From positions 397,991,993-398,055,992 of the forward strand of contig NC_058520.1 of the NCBI RefSeq assembly GCF_904849725.1: DNA of 64,000 nt. Direction: 5' to 3'. Source of the DNA: Hordeum vulgare subsp. vulgare (lineage: Eukaryota; Streptophyta; Magnoliopsida; Poales; Poaceae). Position 1 is the stretch's first letter. The number at the start of each line of letters is the position of its first letter. The translations under genes and the position numbers were made by a program. The notes under the pieces were generated by a model. It was not told where the DNA came from. It saw only the letters and a list, made by a program, of their open reading frames with translations, and did no database searches. Shown piece by piece: positions 47,489 through 58,584 of the stretch.

Positions 47489-49001
47489 TGTAGAATGTGA
47501 AGTATGTATAGAGGGGGGTTGATTAGACTACTTGACCAATTAAAAACTTAGCCTTTTCCCATTTTTAGTTGTGGGACAGCTTTAGCAATTATGACTTGTC
47601 AAGTTCACCCTACACATGCATATCTAAGAGTATAGAAGTGGAATGAAAATACATGAAAATGAAATGTAGAGGGTAGGGAAGGAAGATCAAACGCAAATGT
47701 TGACACAACGATTATTGCCGAGGTTCCGATAGGTGGTGCTATTGTGCGTCCATGTTAGTGGATACTTCAACCCACGGAGGGTAACGGCTGCAAGACTCCA
47801 AGGAGGGCTCCATCCACAAGGGGTCCACGAAGAAGCGGCCTTATCTATTCCACCATGGCTTAGGTCCACACAGGACTAGCCTCAGTCCCAGTAGATCTTC
47901 ACGAAGTAGGCAGTCTCCTTGCCCGTACAAACTTCTTGGTTCAACTCCACAATACTAAGTAGGAGGCTCCCAAGAGACACCTAACCAATCTAGGAGGCAC
48001 CACCCTCCAAAACGTAATAGATGTTGTAGAATGACGAACTCCTTGCTCTTGTACTTGAAAATATAGTCCCCTCAATACTCAATCACTCTCTCATAGATTT
48101 GGCATGCGTAGGAGAGATTAATTTTGTGGAAAGCAACTTGGGGAGGATAGAGATGAAGTTTCAAATGGTTGGATTGGAATCTCTTGATCTCAACACATGA
48201 GTAGGTGGCTCTCTCTTAGAAATATGGATCTGGCAAGTGGGTGTGTGTTCTGAATGCTTCCTATACAAATGAGAGGAGGTGGAGGGGTATATACGGGCAT
48301 CCCCCAAAATCCAACCATTACAACATTATTGCCCAACTCGATGACACCGAAATGAATCTCGGTGGTACCGAGTTGCACTAAATGTGGCAATTTTTGAATT
48401 CTCGATGAGACCAATATATAAATCTCGGTGGTACCGATACGATGACCTAGAGAAGTTTCCAAATCTCGATGAGACCGATTACAAACTCGGAAATTCCGAT
48501 TACTAGAATCTAGTCAACAGAAGGTTGGTCATTGCTTTTTGGTGGCACTGATATGAAGTTTGGTGGTACTGAGATAGTAGGGTTTAGGAAAGGATGTGTC
48601 ACTGGAAAAATAGTAGGGTGGAGTGGGAAAAGTTAGATGCACCGATTTTGCAGTTCTTGCTTGGGACACAGGTATTGTGGGAGAATGACTAAATATTTTT
48701 TGGTGGCTATCTCTAAGCACTTGAGAAACCAATTCATAATAATACCTCACCCCCTTTTAATAGTATTGGCTTTCATATGGACTCACGAGTGATTTCTCAC
48801 AAATGTAAAATGTAGAGTCCTCTTGCTTGAAGCTTGAGCCAATCATATTTCTTTCCTTGCATCAAGTGGTTTCTCCTCACAATCCTTTGGTCAATGCATC
48901 TTTGAACTTTTCTGAAATATACTTGGATAAGACCATTAGTTTAATGATACATATCTTGTGATTAACTACCAAAACCACCTTAGGGAGGAATTGTGCTTTC
49001 A
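47489..49001 (-). repeat. 5' LTR of the SIRE-type element (1513 bp)
   Basis: Minus-strand start TGAAAGCACAATTCCTCCC (typical of Maximus/Inga LTRs) and end ...CACATTCTACA. It contains repeated phrases of the kind TCGGTGGTACCGAG and TCTCGATGAGACCGAT between 48330 and 48580. Confidence 0.88.
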
Positions 49002-51007
49002 CCTGGTGAGATTGGACATGCAGAATTTTATGCTTAAGGAGATGCTCAACATGTGATTAAAATTATAAAAACACATCAAACACATCAGATTTACCCTTAA
49101 TAAGATAAAGCCAAGTAAATCAACTGTAAAAATCAATAAAACTGACATAATAGTTATGGCCACTAACAGAAGTTTGGGCATGGCCCCACACATCACAAAA
49201 CACAAGCTCAGGTGGAGTTTTGACTTCATGACTCAACTCTGAAAACGGAAGCTGATGACTCTCGCGTTACTGACATGCATCACAAACTGTAGCAGGATTT
49301 TTATTTGACACGACTAGAAGAGCATGACGATGAACAACATGGCTGACGATGGGGGTAGCAGAATCACCAAGCCATGTGTGCCAGGGAGTAGACAACACAA
49401 GGACACCGCTAATGACCTGGGGAGCATGCGACACATCAAGTGCATAGAGTCCATGATGCACAGAACCCCTAAGAAGAATGTTCCTCGTGTCCTGGTCCTT
49501 GATAAAACAATGAAAGGGGTGAAACTCAGTGAACACATTATTATCACGAGTAAGCTTAGGAACTGACAACAAGCTATGTGTAGTAGAAGGAACACAGAGG
49601 ATACCAAGAAGATGCAAGGATTTGGGTTTATGAGTAAGAAGTGAAGCCTCACCAACCTGCGATATGTGCATACGTGCTCCGTTGGTGGTGTGAACCTGAT
49701 CAGGACCATGGTATGGATCCTGAGTGGAGCTTGCTCATCTCGCTGGTAAGGTGATGAGTAGCCCCCGTATCCATGTACCATGTCGAGTCAATGGGATATG
49801 ATGGAGTGTGTCCCTGCTCATGAGTTGCCAAGGCAGCCTGGTTGTCATTTCCTTCGTCGTTGTTGTGAATGCCAAGGAAGTCCTGCTCAAAGTGGCGATG
49901 ACAGCGGGAGGCAATGTGCCCCGGGATAGCGGAAAGCTGACAAGGGAGTTGAATCCCACACGAGGGGCAGCACTCACACATGCAGCCACCCCTAGTCGTC
50001 AGCATGGGCCCTGCCGCAGGAGGCCGCGGGGCCTACAAAGTCATCTCGGGTACAACCTTACCCCCATCAGGCTACTTGTAGGGCTTACCTTTGCCGTAGG
50101 TGGAAGTATTTGCAGAAGCAAAACCCAGGGTGACACAGAGGGACTTGATGCGCTATTCCGTGGCGAGGAGGCATGAGTAGAGCTCATGGGGCTCCAACGG
50201 GGTGTCACGACCATTGATGTTCTCCGCGAGGTTATCGTAGTCGTTGTCCAACCAATTCATGACGAAGATGGTGAAGTCCTCGGGACGAAGAGGCTCACCA
50301 ATGGAGGCCAGATTGTTGGCGAGGCTCGTCATATAGTTGAAGTAGTCGGTGATACTTAGGTCAAGAAGCTTGGTCTCCCCAAGCTCGGTGCGTATAGCAT
50401 GGGCACGCGCCTAGTGATGAGACGTGAAAATAATGTGCACAACATACCATGCATCCCGAGAGGTGGCATCAAAGAGAACAAGTGACGAGACTCCTTCCAT
50501 GAGCGAGGACTGAATGGTCGAAAGAACAGCTTGATCTTGGGCCACCCATGCATGGTATGATGGAAGTTACAATGGTGTACATGGAAAGGTACCATCGACG
50601 TACCCCTCGAGGTATCGACTACAAAGCAGAGGCAACACATGTGCATACCACGCCAAGTAGTTGTTCGATGTGAGCTTCACCAGGATAAGGTGCACGAAGT
50701 AGAACGACATTGCGGTTTCAACGTGATCCTCAAGGGCAGATAACATTGGTGGCAGGGCAGACCCTGGAGGCACTGCACCAATAGGTACGAGCAAGGAGAA
50801 CTCAGTCTCTGATGGCGATGGAAGGGCTCCATAGCCCATGGACGTCGCAGTAGTGGATGAGACAGGGATGTCCCATATGGCGACAAGGAGTGTGCTACAT
50901 AGGGCGACACGGAGAACCCCGTACGATAGTGGCGGTTGAGCCCCATAGGGCAACATATGTGTCCCATAGGGCTGCGTCAGATGCTCCCCGTAGGGCGGCG
51001 GTGGTAG
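49002..51007 (-). pseudogene. Copia gag-protease-integrase remnant
   Basis: On the minus strand from 51007: gag (VKLTSNNYLAWYAHVLPLL, then in other frames DLSITDYFNYMTSLANNLAS), a degraded zinc knuckle near 49950, protease (YMDTGATHHLTS), GAG-pre-integrase (LLSVPKLTRDNNVF, GLYALD) and the start of integrase (FCDVWGHAQTSVSGHNYYVSF) ending near the second catalytic position (HVQSHQ). Several frameshifts and stops separate the blocks. The integrase is cut at 49002 by the SIRE LTR and the gag start at 51007 by an Athila-like LTR. It is not of the SIRE or BARE lineage, judged by its gag. This is one of the oldest layers of the nest. Confidence 0.8.
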
Positions 51008-51063
51008 TGCTACCTCTTAAGCTTGCGCTAGTTTTTCCCTTGAAGAGGAAAGGGTGATGCAAC
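51008..51063 (-). repeat. Athila-like 3' LTR, outer piece
   Basis: TGCTACCTCTTAAGC...GAAAGGGTGATGCAAC corresponds to the first 55 bp of 23517-25005. The LTR is interrupted here by the array element and resumes at 62220. The last five bases, GCAAC, are the array's target duplication. Confidence 0.9.
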
Positions 51064-51658
51064 TGACGGGGATACAGCCCTAGGGTAGGGTCATAGGCCT
51101 GACCTATATGTCCTACACAAGGGGACCTCATTATTAGGACTACAAGGGAAATTCTGGCTGGATCGCGACAACATCTAATCCACTCGGTACGGATCCACTC
51201 GGACAAGTACACACTATCCACTCGGATGACGGTAAACCACTCGGCCATATGTCTCACTCGGCTATGCGAAGACCAACAGGGTAGTCGAAGCATCATACTC
51301 ATAGTGGAGGTTTCATAGTGGGTTGTCATCATGGCACTAACGCTCCATCTTGTAACATAGGAGGTGAGGGGGTGACGCACTCTATATAAGCCACCCCCAC
51401 CACATAGCTTAGGGGAGAGGTTTTTCTTCTCCCCGGCGGGCTCATTCTTTCCCTTGAGCTCTGGCTCTCTCTCTATACCATGTAACTCATGTCCATGACA
51501 GATAAAACAAAGCCTCTCCGGAGCACGAGACGTAGGGTTGTTATCTTCACTGTGAGAGGCCCGAACTCGCTAAAACCACCGTGTCACCCATGTGCATCTT
51601 GATAGATCATGCTCCGTTATCCTACCCCCTTTCGATTGTCGGAATCGTTACCACGACA
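51064..51658 (+). repeat. Array LTR 1 (595 bp, outer 5')
   Basis: Starts TGACGGGGATACAGCC, ends TACCACGACA. A TATA box TATATAA lies at 51383-51389. This copy differs most from the others (for example CAGCCCTAGGG and ACACAAGGGGACC). Confidence 0.93.
51383..51389 (+). promoter_or_regulatory. TATA box of array LTR 1
   Basis: CTCTATATAAGCC is also present intact in LTR 4 (61943-61949), whereas LTRs 2 and 3 read CCATATAAGCC. It is followed by a CT-rich stretch and the polyadenylation-like GATAAAACAAAG about 125 bp downstream. Confidence 0.65.
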
Positions 51659-51660
51659 TT

Positions 51661-51678
51661 TGGCACCCACCGTGGGGC
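51661..51678 (+). other. Primer binding site, array unit 1
   Basis: TGGCACCCACCGTGGGGC, 2 nt after the LTR. The same site follows LTR 2 (54971-54988) and LTR 3 (58587-58604). It fits the Tat-type consensus TGGCGCCCACCGTGGGGC with one change. Confidence 0.85.
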
Positions 51679-52212
51679 ATCGGCGTCTATCGAGCCATGA
51701 TGCAAATGGTTATCTTCAATGTTAGCAACCCAAACTCTTTTGGGTGATCTCCCAGAAGATCAAACAATCATCACCAAATATTGGACTATCGGAGTCCTGG
51801 CCATCACACCACCTACGGGTGGACAAAATACTAAGGATGAGGGAGTTCCTCTTTTCATCTTGTTTTCTTTACAATCAGACAATGATCTAATGATGGTTTA
51901 TTTATCTTTTGTATGGTTGGCGTCTCGTCTCCTGGATGAAGAAGCACTGCCACACGCCCGTCGTCATCTTCGATCTCATCCTTGCCTCCCTCGCCAAGCG
52001 CTCACATACGCATGTCCGCTAATACTCGAGTTTTTTCCTCAGCCAGCTCCGCAGGTGTTGAGGCGCAACACCGACTGACGTGGAGCTTCGGCTCCCCAAA
52101 TATAAACGCGACCACCGGAGCTCATGGTGGTCTCGCCCTTGGCTGCGCGACCCGCAACTCTCACGCAGGGTACCTCCTCCAGCGTGGCAGATCCTGCCGT
52201 TGTTCGGCGCCG

Positions 52213-52348
52213 TGGAAATGGCCTCGCCAGCCGCACGCCCTATGCGTGGAAAAGGCCTCGCCAGCCGCTCGCCCGATGCGTGGAAACGGCCTCGCCAGCC
52301 GCTCGCCCGATGCGTGGAAACGGCCTCGCCAGGTGCTCGTCTTGTGCA
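52213..52348. repeat. 34 bp GC-rich tandem repeat, 4 copies
   Basis: TGGAAACGGCCTCGCCAGCC-type units start at 52213, 52247, 52281 and 52315. Units 2 and 3 of the array have three copies each (from 55563 and 59179). Confidence 0.92.
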
Positions 52349-52671
52349 TTGAGCACAGACGAACACAACGCACCAGAGGTAACAGAAGGACGCGGGCCTC
52401 ATAAATCTGGTAAGAGTGGATTGGCCACCTAATTAATCGGGTAATTGGTGAGGAATATCCAACACTTGTCATGGTAAGGACAAATGTGTGAAGTAATTAC
52501 TTCCTTCCTTCCAGAAGTTAATTGCTTACCTTTCGGTTTCCACCGTTTTTACGCCAATTAATTTGTACATGCATGCATATATTACCACCCAGCGTTTAAT
52601 CCGGCTAATTAGCATCAATACACGGTCGTTTTTGTCTGGCGCAAAGAATAGTGGCGCAAAGAATAGGCACG

Positions 52672-53030
52672 CTTTCTTCACAAGACCGCTCCGCGCAGCG
52701 TCACTCAGCCAGACGCTCCATCGTCACTCGGCTGCCCCGCACGCCGTCGCTCTACTGGATGCATGGTCATCACTCGACAGCTCCGCACATCATCACTCGG
52801 CGAGACACGTCTTCGTCACTCGACAGCTCCACGCATCACCACCCGACTGGACGCTCCTTCGTCACTCGGTCGCTCCGGGCACCATCACTCGATCGGATGC
52901 TTCTTCGTCACTCGATCGCTTCGTGTGCCGTCACTCAGTCAGACTCGTCTACCTCACTCGGATGCCCCACGCATCACCACTCCGTGTGGCACGTCTTCAT
53001 CACTTGGATGCCCCGCGCGCCACCGCTCGG
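52672..53030. repeat. CACTCG-rich degenerate repeat, unit 1
   Basis: CACTCG, often as GTCACTCGG or ATCACTCGA, recurs every 20-40 bp. The same region in units 2 and 3 is longer (56128-56655, 59743-60290). Confidence 0.85.
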
Positions 53031-53909
53031 CTTAGCTGCGATTCAGTATCGCCTAAGTTAAAACTACTTCGAGTACGGACACGCTCCACACTCGGGAACT
53101 TAGCTGTGACTCCGTATCGCCTAAGTTAAAACTACTACGAGTACGGACACGCTCCACACTCGGGAACTTAGCTGTGACTCCGTGTCGCCTAAGTTAAAAT
53201 TACTCCGAGTACGGACATGCTCCACACTCGGGGACTTAGCTGCGACTCCGTATCGCCTAAGTTAAAACTACTATGGGTACGGACACGCTCCACACTCGGG
53301 AACTTAGCTGCGACTCCGTATCGCCTAAGTTAAAAACTATTCCGCGTAGGACAGGCTCTACACTCGGGGCTTAGCTGCGACTCCGTATCGCCTAAGTTAA
53401 AACTACTACGAGTACGGACACGCTCCACACTCAGGGACTTAGTTGCGACTCCGTATCGCCTAAATTAAAACTACTACGAGTACGGACACACTCCACACTC
53501 GGAAACTTAGCTGCGACTCCGTATTGCCTAAGTTAAAAACTATTCCGAGTACGGAGAGGCTCCACACTCGGGGGCTTAGCTGCGACTCCGTATCGCCTAA
53601 GTTAAAACTATTCCGAGTACGGACAGGCTCCACACTCGGGAACTTAGGTGCGACTCCGTATCGCCTAAGTTAAAACAACTCTGAGTGCGGACATGCTCCG
53701 CACTCGGGAGCTCCACACTCAGAGACTTAGCTGCGACTCTGTATCGCCTGAGTTAAAAACTACTCCGAGTGCGGATATGCTCCACACTCAGGGACTTAGC
53801 TGCGACTCTATATCGCCTAAGTTAAAAACTACTCCGAGTACAGATACTCTCCACACTAAGGAACTTAGCTGCGACCCCGTATCGCCTAAGTTAAAAAATA
53901 CACTCGGAG
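53031..53909. repeat. 68 bp minisatellite, about 13 copies, array unit 1
   Basis: The CTTAGCTGCG marker recurs at 53031, 53099, 53167, 53234 and onwards with a 67-68 bp period to about 53909. Each unit has two inverted repeats: CTTAG...CTAAG around ACTCCGTAT, and CCGAGT...ACTCGG around a CGGACACGCTCCA-type loop. One junction near 53700 is irregular and gives an 84 bp step. Confidence 0.93.
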
Positions 53910-54372
53910 ACTTGACTTTGATCTAGAAATCATATAATGCAGATTCAACAAACATTCAACATGACAAGCACTGGAAGTCTTAAACCCTCTGCCAGACTCA
54001 TCTAGTCCGACAAAGGCTTGGGGACTACACCCAGTGGGTGCACTGAGCGTGCCCCCACAGGAAGAGAAATACAAAAAAAACACTCTGCTTGGTCAGGTCC
54101 AGCAACAACATTCAAGTTCAACAGATTCAACAAACTCCAACCGACTACCAACAATCAGTTAGAGTCTCAAGATCATGTTGGTCACTCGGATCTACTTCAA
54201 TTCTCAAGTTCACTCGAACATACTACTCACCAGAATCGATAAGGGCGAATGATGGATACTTCAATCGACGCACAGTTCTGTAAGGCCCTGAAGCACGTTC
54301 AAGTTCGGTCTGCTGCTACAAGATTTACATTGTCACCTTCACCACTCGGACCCTGATCCATTCAGGGGCTAA

Positions 54373-54968
54373 CGACGGGGACACAACCCTAGGGTAGGGT
54401 CATAGGCCTGACCTATATGTCCTACCCAAGGGCACCTCATTATTAGGACTACAAGGGAAATTCTGGCTGGATCGCGACAACATCTAATCCACTCGGTATG
54501 GATCCACTTGGACAAGTACACACTATCCACTCGGATGATGGTAAACCACTCGGCCATATGTCTCACTCGGCTATGCGAAGACCAACAGGGTAGTCGAAGC
54601 ATCATACTCATAGTGGAGGTTTCATAGTGGGTTGTCATCATGGCACTAATGCTCCATCTTGTAACATAGGAGGTGAGGGGGTGACGCACTCCATATAAGC
54701 CACCCCCACCACATAGCTTAGGGGAGAGTTTTTTCTTCTCCCCCGGCGGGCTTATTCTTTCCCTCGAGCTCTGGCTCTCTCTCTATACCATGTAACTCAT
54801 GTCCATGACAGATAAAACAAAGCCTCTCCGGAGCACGAGACGTAGGGTTGTTATCTCCACTGTGAGAGGCCCGAACTCGCTAAAACCACCGTGTCACCCA
54901 TGTGCATCTTGATAGATCATGCTCCGTTATCCTACCCCCTTTCGATTGTCGGAATCGTTACCACGACA
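54373..54968 (+). repeat. Array LTR 2 (596 bp, inner)
   Basis: Starts CGACGGGGACACAACC, with the first T changed to C relative to LTR 1, and ends TACCACGACA. TATA region reads CCATATAAG. It serves at once as 3' LTR of unit 1 and 5' LTR of unit 2. Confidence 0.93.
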
Positions 54969-57900
54969 TTTGGCACCCACCGTGGGGCATCGGCGTCTAT
55001 CGAGCCATACTGCAAATGGTTATCTTCAATGTTAGCAACCCAAACTCTTTTGGGTGATCTCCCAGAAGATCAAACAATCATCACCAAATATTGGACTATC
55101 GGAGTCCTGGCCATCACACCACCTACGGGTGGACAAAATACTAAGGATGAGGAAGTTCCTCTTTTCATCTTGTTTTCTTTACAATCAGACAATGATTTAA
55201 TGATGGTTTATTTATCTTTTGTATGCACACGAGCTCGTACAGAAGGATACATCCCTTTGTTCCGGTTGGCGTCTCGTCTCCTGGATGAAGAAGCACTGCC
55301 ACACGCCCGTCGTCATCTTCGATCTCATCCTTGCCGCCCTCGCCAAGCGCTGACATACGCATGTCCGCTAATGCTCGAGCTGGTTCCTCAGCCAGCTCCG
55401 CAGGTGTTGAGGCGCAACTCCGACTGACGTGGAGCTTCGGCTCCCCAAATATAAACGCGACCACCGGAGCTCATGGTGGTCTCGCCCTTGGCTGCGCGAG
55501 CCCGCAACTCTCACGCAGGCTACCTCCTCCAGCGTGGCAGATCCTGCCGTTGTTCGGGGCCGTGGAAATGGCCTCGCCAGCCGCACGCCCAATGCGTGGA
55601 AACGGCCTCGCCATCTGCTCGCCCGATGCATGGAAACGGCCTCGCCAGGCGCTCGTCTTGTGCATTGAACACAAACGAACACAACGCACCAGAGGTAACA
55701 GAAGGACGCGGGCCTCATAAATCTGGTAAGAGTGGATTCGCCACCTAATTAATCGGGTAATTGGTGAGGAATATCCAACGCTTGTCATGGTAAGGACAAA
55801 TGTGTGAAGTAATTACTTCCTTCCTTCCAGAATTTAACTCCTTACCTTTCGGTTTCCACCGTTTTTACGCCAATTAATTTGTACATGCATGCATATATTA
55901 CCACCCAGCGTTTAATCCGGCTAATTAGCATCAATACACGGTCGTTTTTGTCTGGCGCAAAGAATAGTGGCTATACTTGCTAACTTGCAGGGTCACTTGG
56001 CTAGCTGGAAACCAGATTATCCCTATAACTAAGAGACTCATCACTCGGACAACACAACGTCCACATGACAAGTAAAACGTTCAGGTTTAGTTTGGTAGTA
56101 TTTCCATCCAGATGACTAATGTGCAGGCACTCTGCAGCACCGCGCATCGCTACACAACGGGACGCGACTTCATCACTCGATCACCCCGTGCATCATCGCT
56201 CAACCGGACGTGACTTCATCACTCGGCAACCCCGCCCGTCGTCGTTCTACTGTACGCGTCATCATCACTCGGCCGTCCCCGCACATCGCCACTCGGTGAG
56301 GCGCGCCTTCTTCACTCGACCGCTCCGCGCAGCGTCACTCAGCCAGACGCTCCATCGTCACTCGGCTGCCCCGCACGCCGTCGCTCTACTGGATGCATCG
56401 TCATCACTCGACAGCTCCGCACATCACCACTCGGCGAGACACGTCTTCGTCACTCGACAGCTCCACGCATCACCACTCGACTGGACGCTCCTTCGTCACT
56501 CGGTCGCTCCGGGCACCATCACTCGATTGGATGCTTCTTCGTCACTTGATCGCTTCGTGCGCCGTCACTCAGTCGGACTCGTCTACCTCACTCGGATGCC
56601 CCACGCATCACCACTCCGTGTGGCATGTCTTCATCACTCGGATGCCCCCGCTCGGCTTAGCTGCGATTCAGTATCGCCTAAGTTAAAACTACTTCGAGTA
56701 CGGACACGCTCCACACTCGAGAACTTAGCTGCGACTCCGTATCGCCTAAGTTAAAACTACTACGAGTACGGACACGCTCCACACTCGGGAACTTAGCTGT
56801 GACTCCGTGTCGCCTAAGTTAAAATTACTCTGAGTACGGACATGCTCCACACTCGGAGACTTAGCTGCGACTCCGTATCACCGAAGTTAAAACTACTACG
56901 GGTACGTACACGCTCCACACTCGGGAACTTAGCTGCGACTCCGTATCGCCTAAGTTAAAAACTATTCCGCGTAGGACAGGCTCTACACTCGGGGCTTAGC
57001 TGCGACTCCGTATTGCCTAAGTTAAAACTACTACGAGTACGGACACGCTCCACACTCAGGGACTTAGCTGCGACTCCGTATCGCCTAAATTAAAACTACT
57101 ACGAGTACGGACACACTCCACACTCGGAAACTTAGCTGCGACTGCGTATTGCCTAAGTTAAAAACTATTCCGAGTATGGAGAGGCTCCACACTCGGGGGC
57201 TTAGCTGCGACTCCGTATCGCCTAAGTTAAAACTATTCCGAGTACGGACAGGCTCCACACTCGGGAACTTAGGTGCGACTCCGTATCGCCTAAGTTAAAA
57301 CAACTCTGAGTGCGGACATGCTCCACACTCGGGGGCTCCACACTCAGAGACTTAGCTGCGACTCTGTATCGTCTGAGTTAAAAACTACTCCGAGTGCGGA
57401 TATGCTCCACACTCAGGGACTTAGCTGCGACTCTGTATCGCCTAAGTTAAAAACTACTCCGAGTACAGATACACTCCACACTAAGGAACTTAGCTGCGAC
57501 CCCGTATCGCCTAAGTTAAAAAATACACTCGGAGACTTGACTTTGATCTAGAAATCATATAATGCAGATTCAACAAACATTCAACATGACAAGCACTGGA
57601 AGTCTTAAACCCTCTGCCAGACTCATCTAGTCCGACAAAGGCTTGGGGACTATGCACTGAGCGTGCCCCCACAGGAAGAGAAATACAAAAAAAAAACACT
57701 CTGCTTGGTCAGGTCCAGCAACAACATTCAAGTTCAACGGATTCAACAAACTCCAACCGACTACCAACAATCAGTTAGAGTCTCAAGATCATGTTGGTCA
57801 CTCGGATCTACTTCAATTCTCAAGTTCACTCGAACATACTACTCACCAGAATCGATCAGGGCGAATGATGGATACTTCAATCGACGCACAGTTCTGTAAG

Positions 57901-57988
57901 GCCCTGAAGCACATTCAAGTTCGGTCTGCTGCTACAAGATTTACATTGTCACCTTCACCACTCGGACCCTGATCCATTCAGGGGCTAA
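54969..57988 (+). other. Array internal domain 2 (3.0 kb)
   Basis: Primer site, a poorly coding stretch, three 34 bp repeats (55563-55664), AT-rich spacer, CACTCG region (56128-56655), minisatellite (56656-57535), then a tail ending CATTCAGGGGCTAA before the next LTR. No protein family recognised. Confidence 0.9.
56656..57535. repeat. 68 bp minisatellite, array unit 2
   Basis: Same order of variant repeats as unit 1, copy for copy, including the irregular step near 57330. This shows the whole block was duplicated rather than expanded independently. Confidence 0.92.
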
Positions 57989-58584
57989 CGACGGGGATAC
58001 AACCCTAGGGTAGGGTCATAGGCCTGACCTATATGTCCTACCCAAGGGCACCTCATTATTAGGACTACAAGGGAAATTCTGGCTGGATCGCGACAACATC
58101 TAATCCACCCGGTATGGATCCACTTGCACAAGTACACACTATCCACTCGGATGATGGTAAACCACTCGGCCATATGTCTCACTCGGCTATGCGAAGACCA
58201 ACAGGGTAGTCGAAGCATCATACTCATAGTGGAGGTTTCATAGTGGGTTGTCATCATGGCACTAATGCTCCATCTTGTAACATAGGAGGTGAGGGGGTGA
58301 CGCACTCCATATAAGCCACCCCCACCACATAGCTTAGGGGAGAGTTTTTTCTTCTCCCCCGGCAGGCTCATTCTTTCCCTCGAGCTCTGGCTCTCTCTCT
58401 ATACCATGTAACTCATGTCCATGACAGATAAAACAAAGCCTCTCTGGAGCACGAGACGTAGGGTTGTTATCTCCACTGTGAGAGGCCCGAACTCGCTAAA
58501 ACCACCGTGTCACCCATGTGCATCTTGATAGATCATGCTCCGTTATCCTACCCCCTTTCGATTGTCGGAACCGTTACCACGACA
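57989..58584 (+). repeat. Array LTR 3 (596 bp, inner)
   Basis: Starts CGACGGGGATACAACC. Shares CCATATAAG and CACTTG changes with LTR 2, but CTCTCTGGAGCACG with LTR 4. Confidence 0.93.

Larger units (their letters stand above)
46210..49001 (-). mobile_element. SIRE/Maximus-type Copia element, 5' end
   Basis: 5' LTR (47489-49001), primer binding site and gag on the minus strand, interrupted at 46209 by the Gypsy composite and resumed at 16444. No pol was found. The LTR start at 49001 lies in the integrase of a Copia pseudogene, which shows insertion into it. Confidence 0.85.
51659..54372 (+). other. Array internal domain 1 (2.7 kb)
   Basis: Same order of parts as the other two, but shortened: about 41 bp is missing at 51917 and about 300 bp near 52665. 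At the second site a 14 bp segment (GGCGCAAAGAATAG) is repeated as if copied into the break. It carries one extra 34 bp repeat. Confidence 0.9.

Noticed and set aside
47687..48750. Short frames within the SIRE LTR
   Set aside because: They fall between clear LTR ends and have no domain.
52563..53129. Long His/Ser/Thr-rich open frames over the CACTCG region (and at 56119-56754, 59735-60311)
   Set aside because: Open in several frames at once because of the simple repeat; protein composition only mirrors the DNA motif.
53031..53909. Regular repeats that might suggest a CRISPR-like array
   Set aside because: Repeats are contiguous 68 bp units without unique spacers, in plant retrotransposon DNA; it is a minisatellite.
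54891..55427. 178-codon plus-strand open frame in array units 2 and 3 (also 58507-59043)
   Set aside because: It starts in the LTR, runs through the primer binding site, shows no domain, and is broken in unit 1. Identity between units follows from the recent duplication, not from selection.
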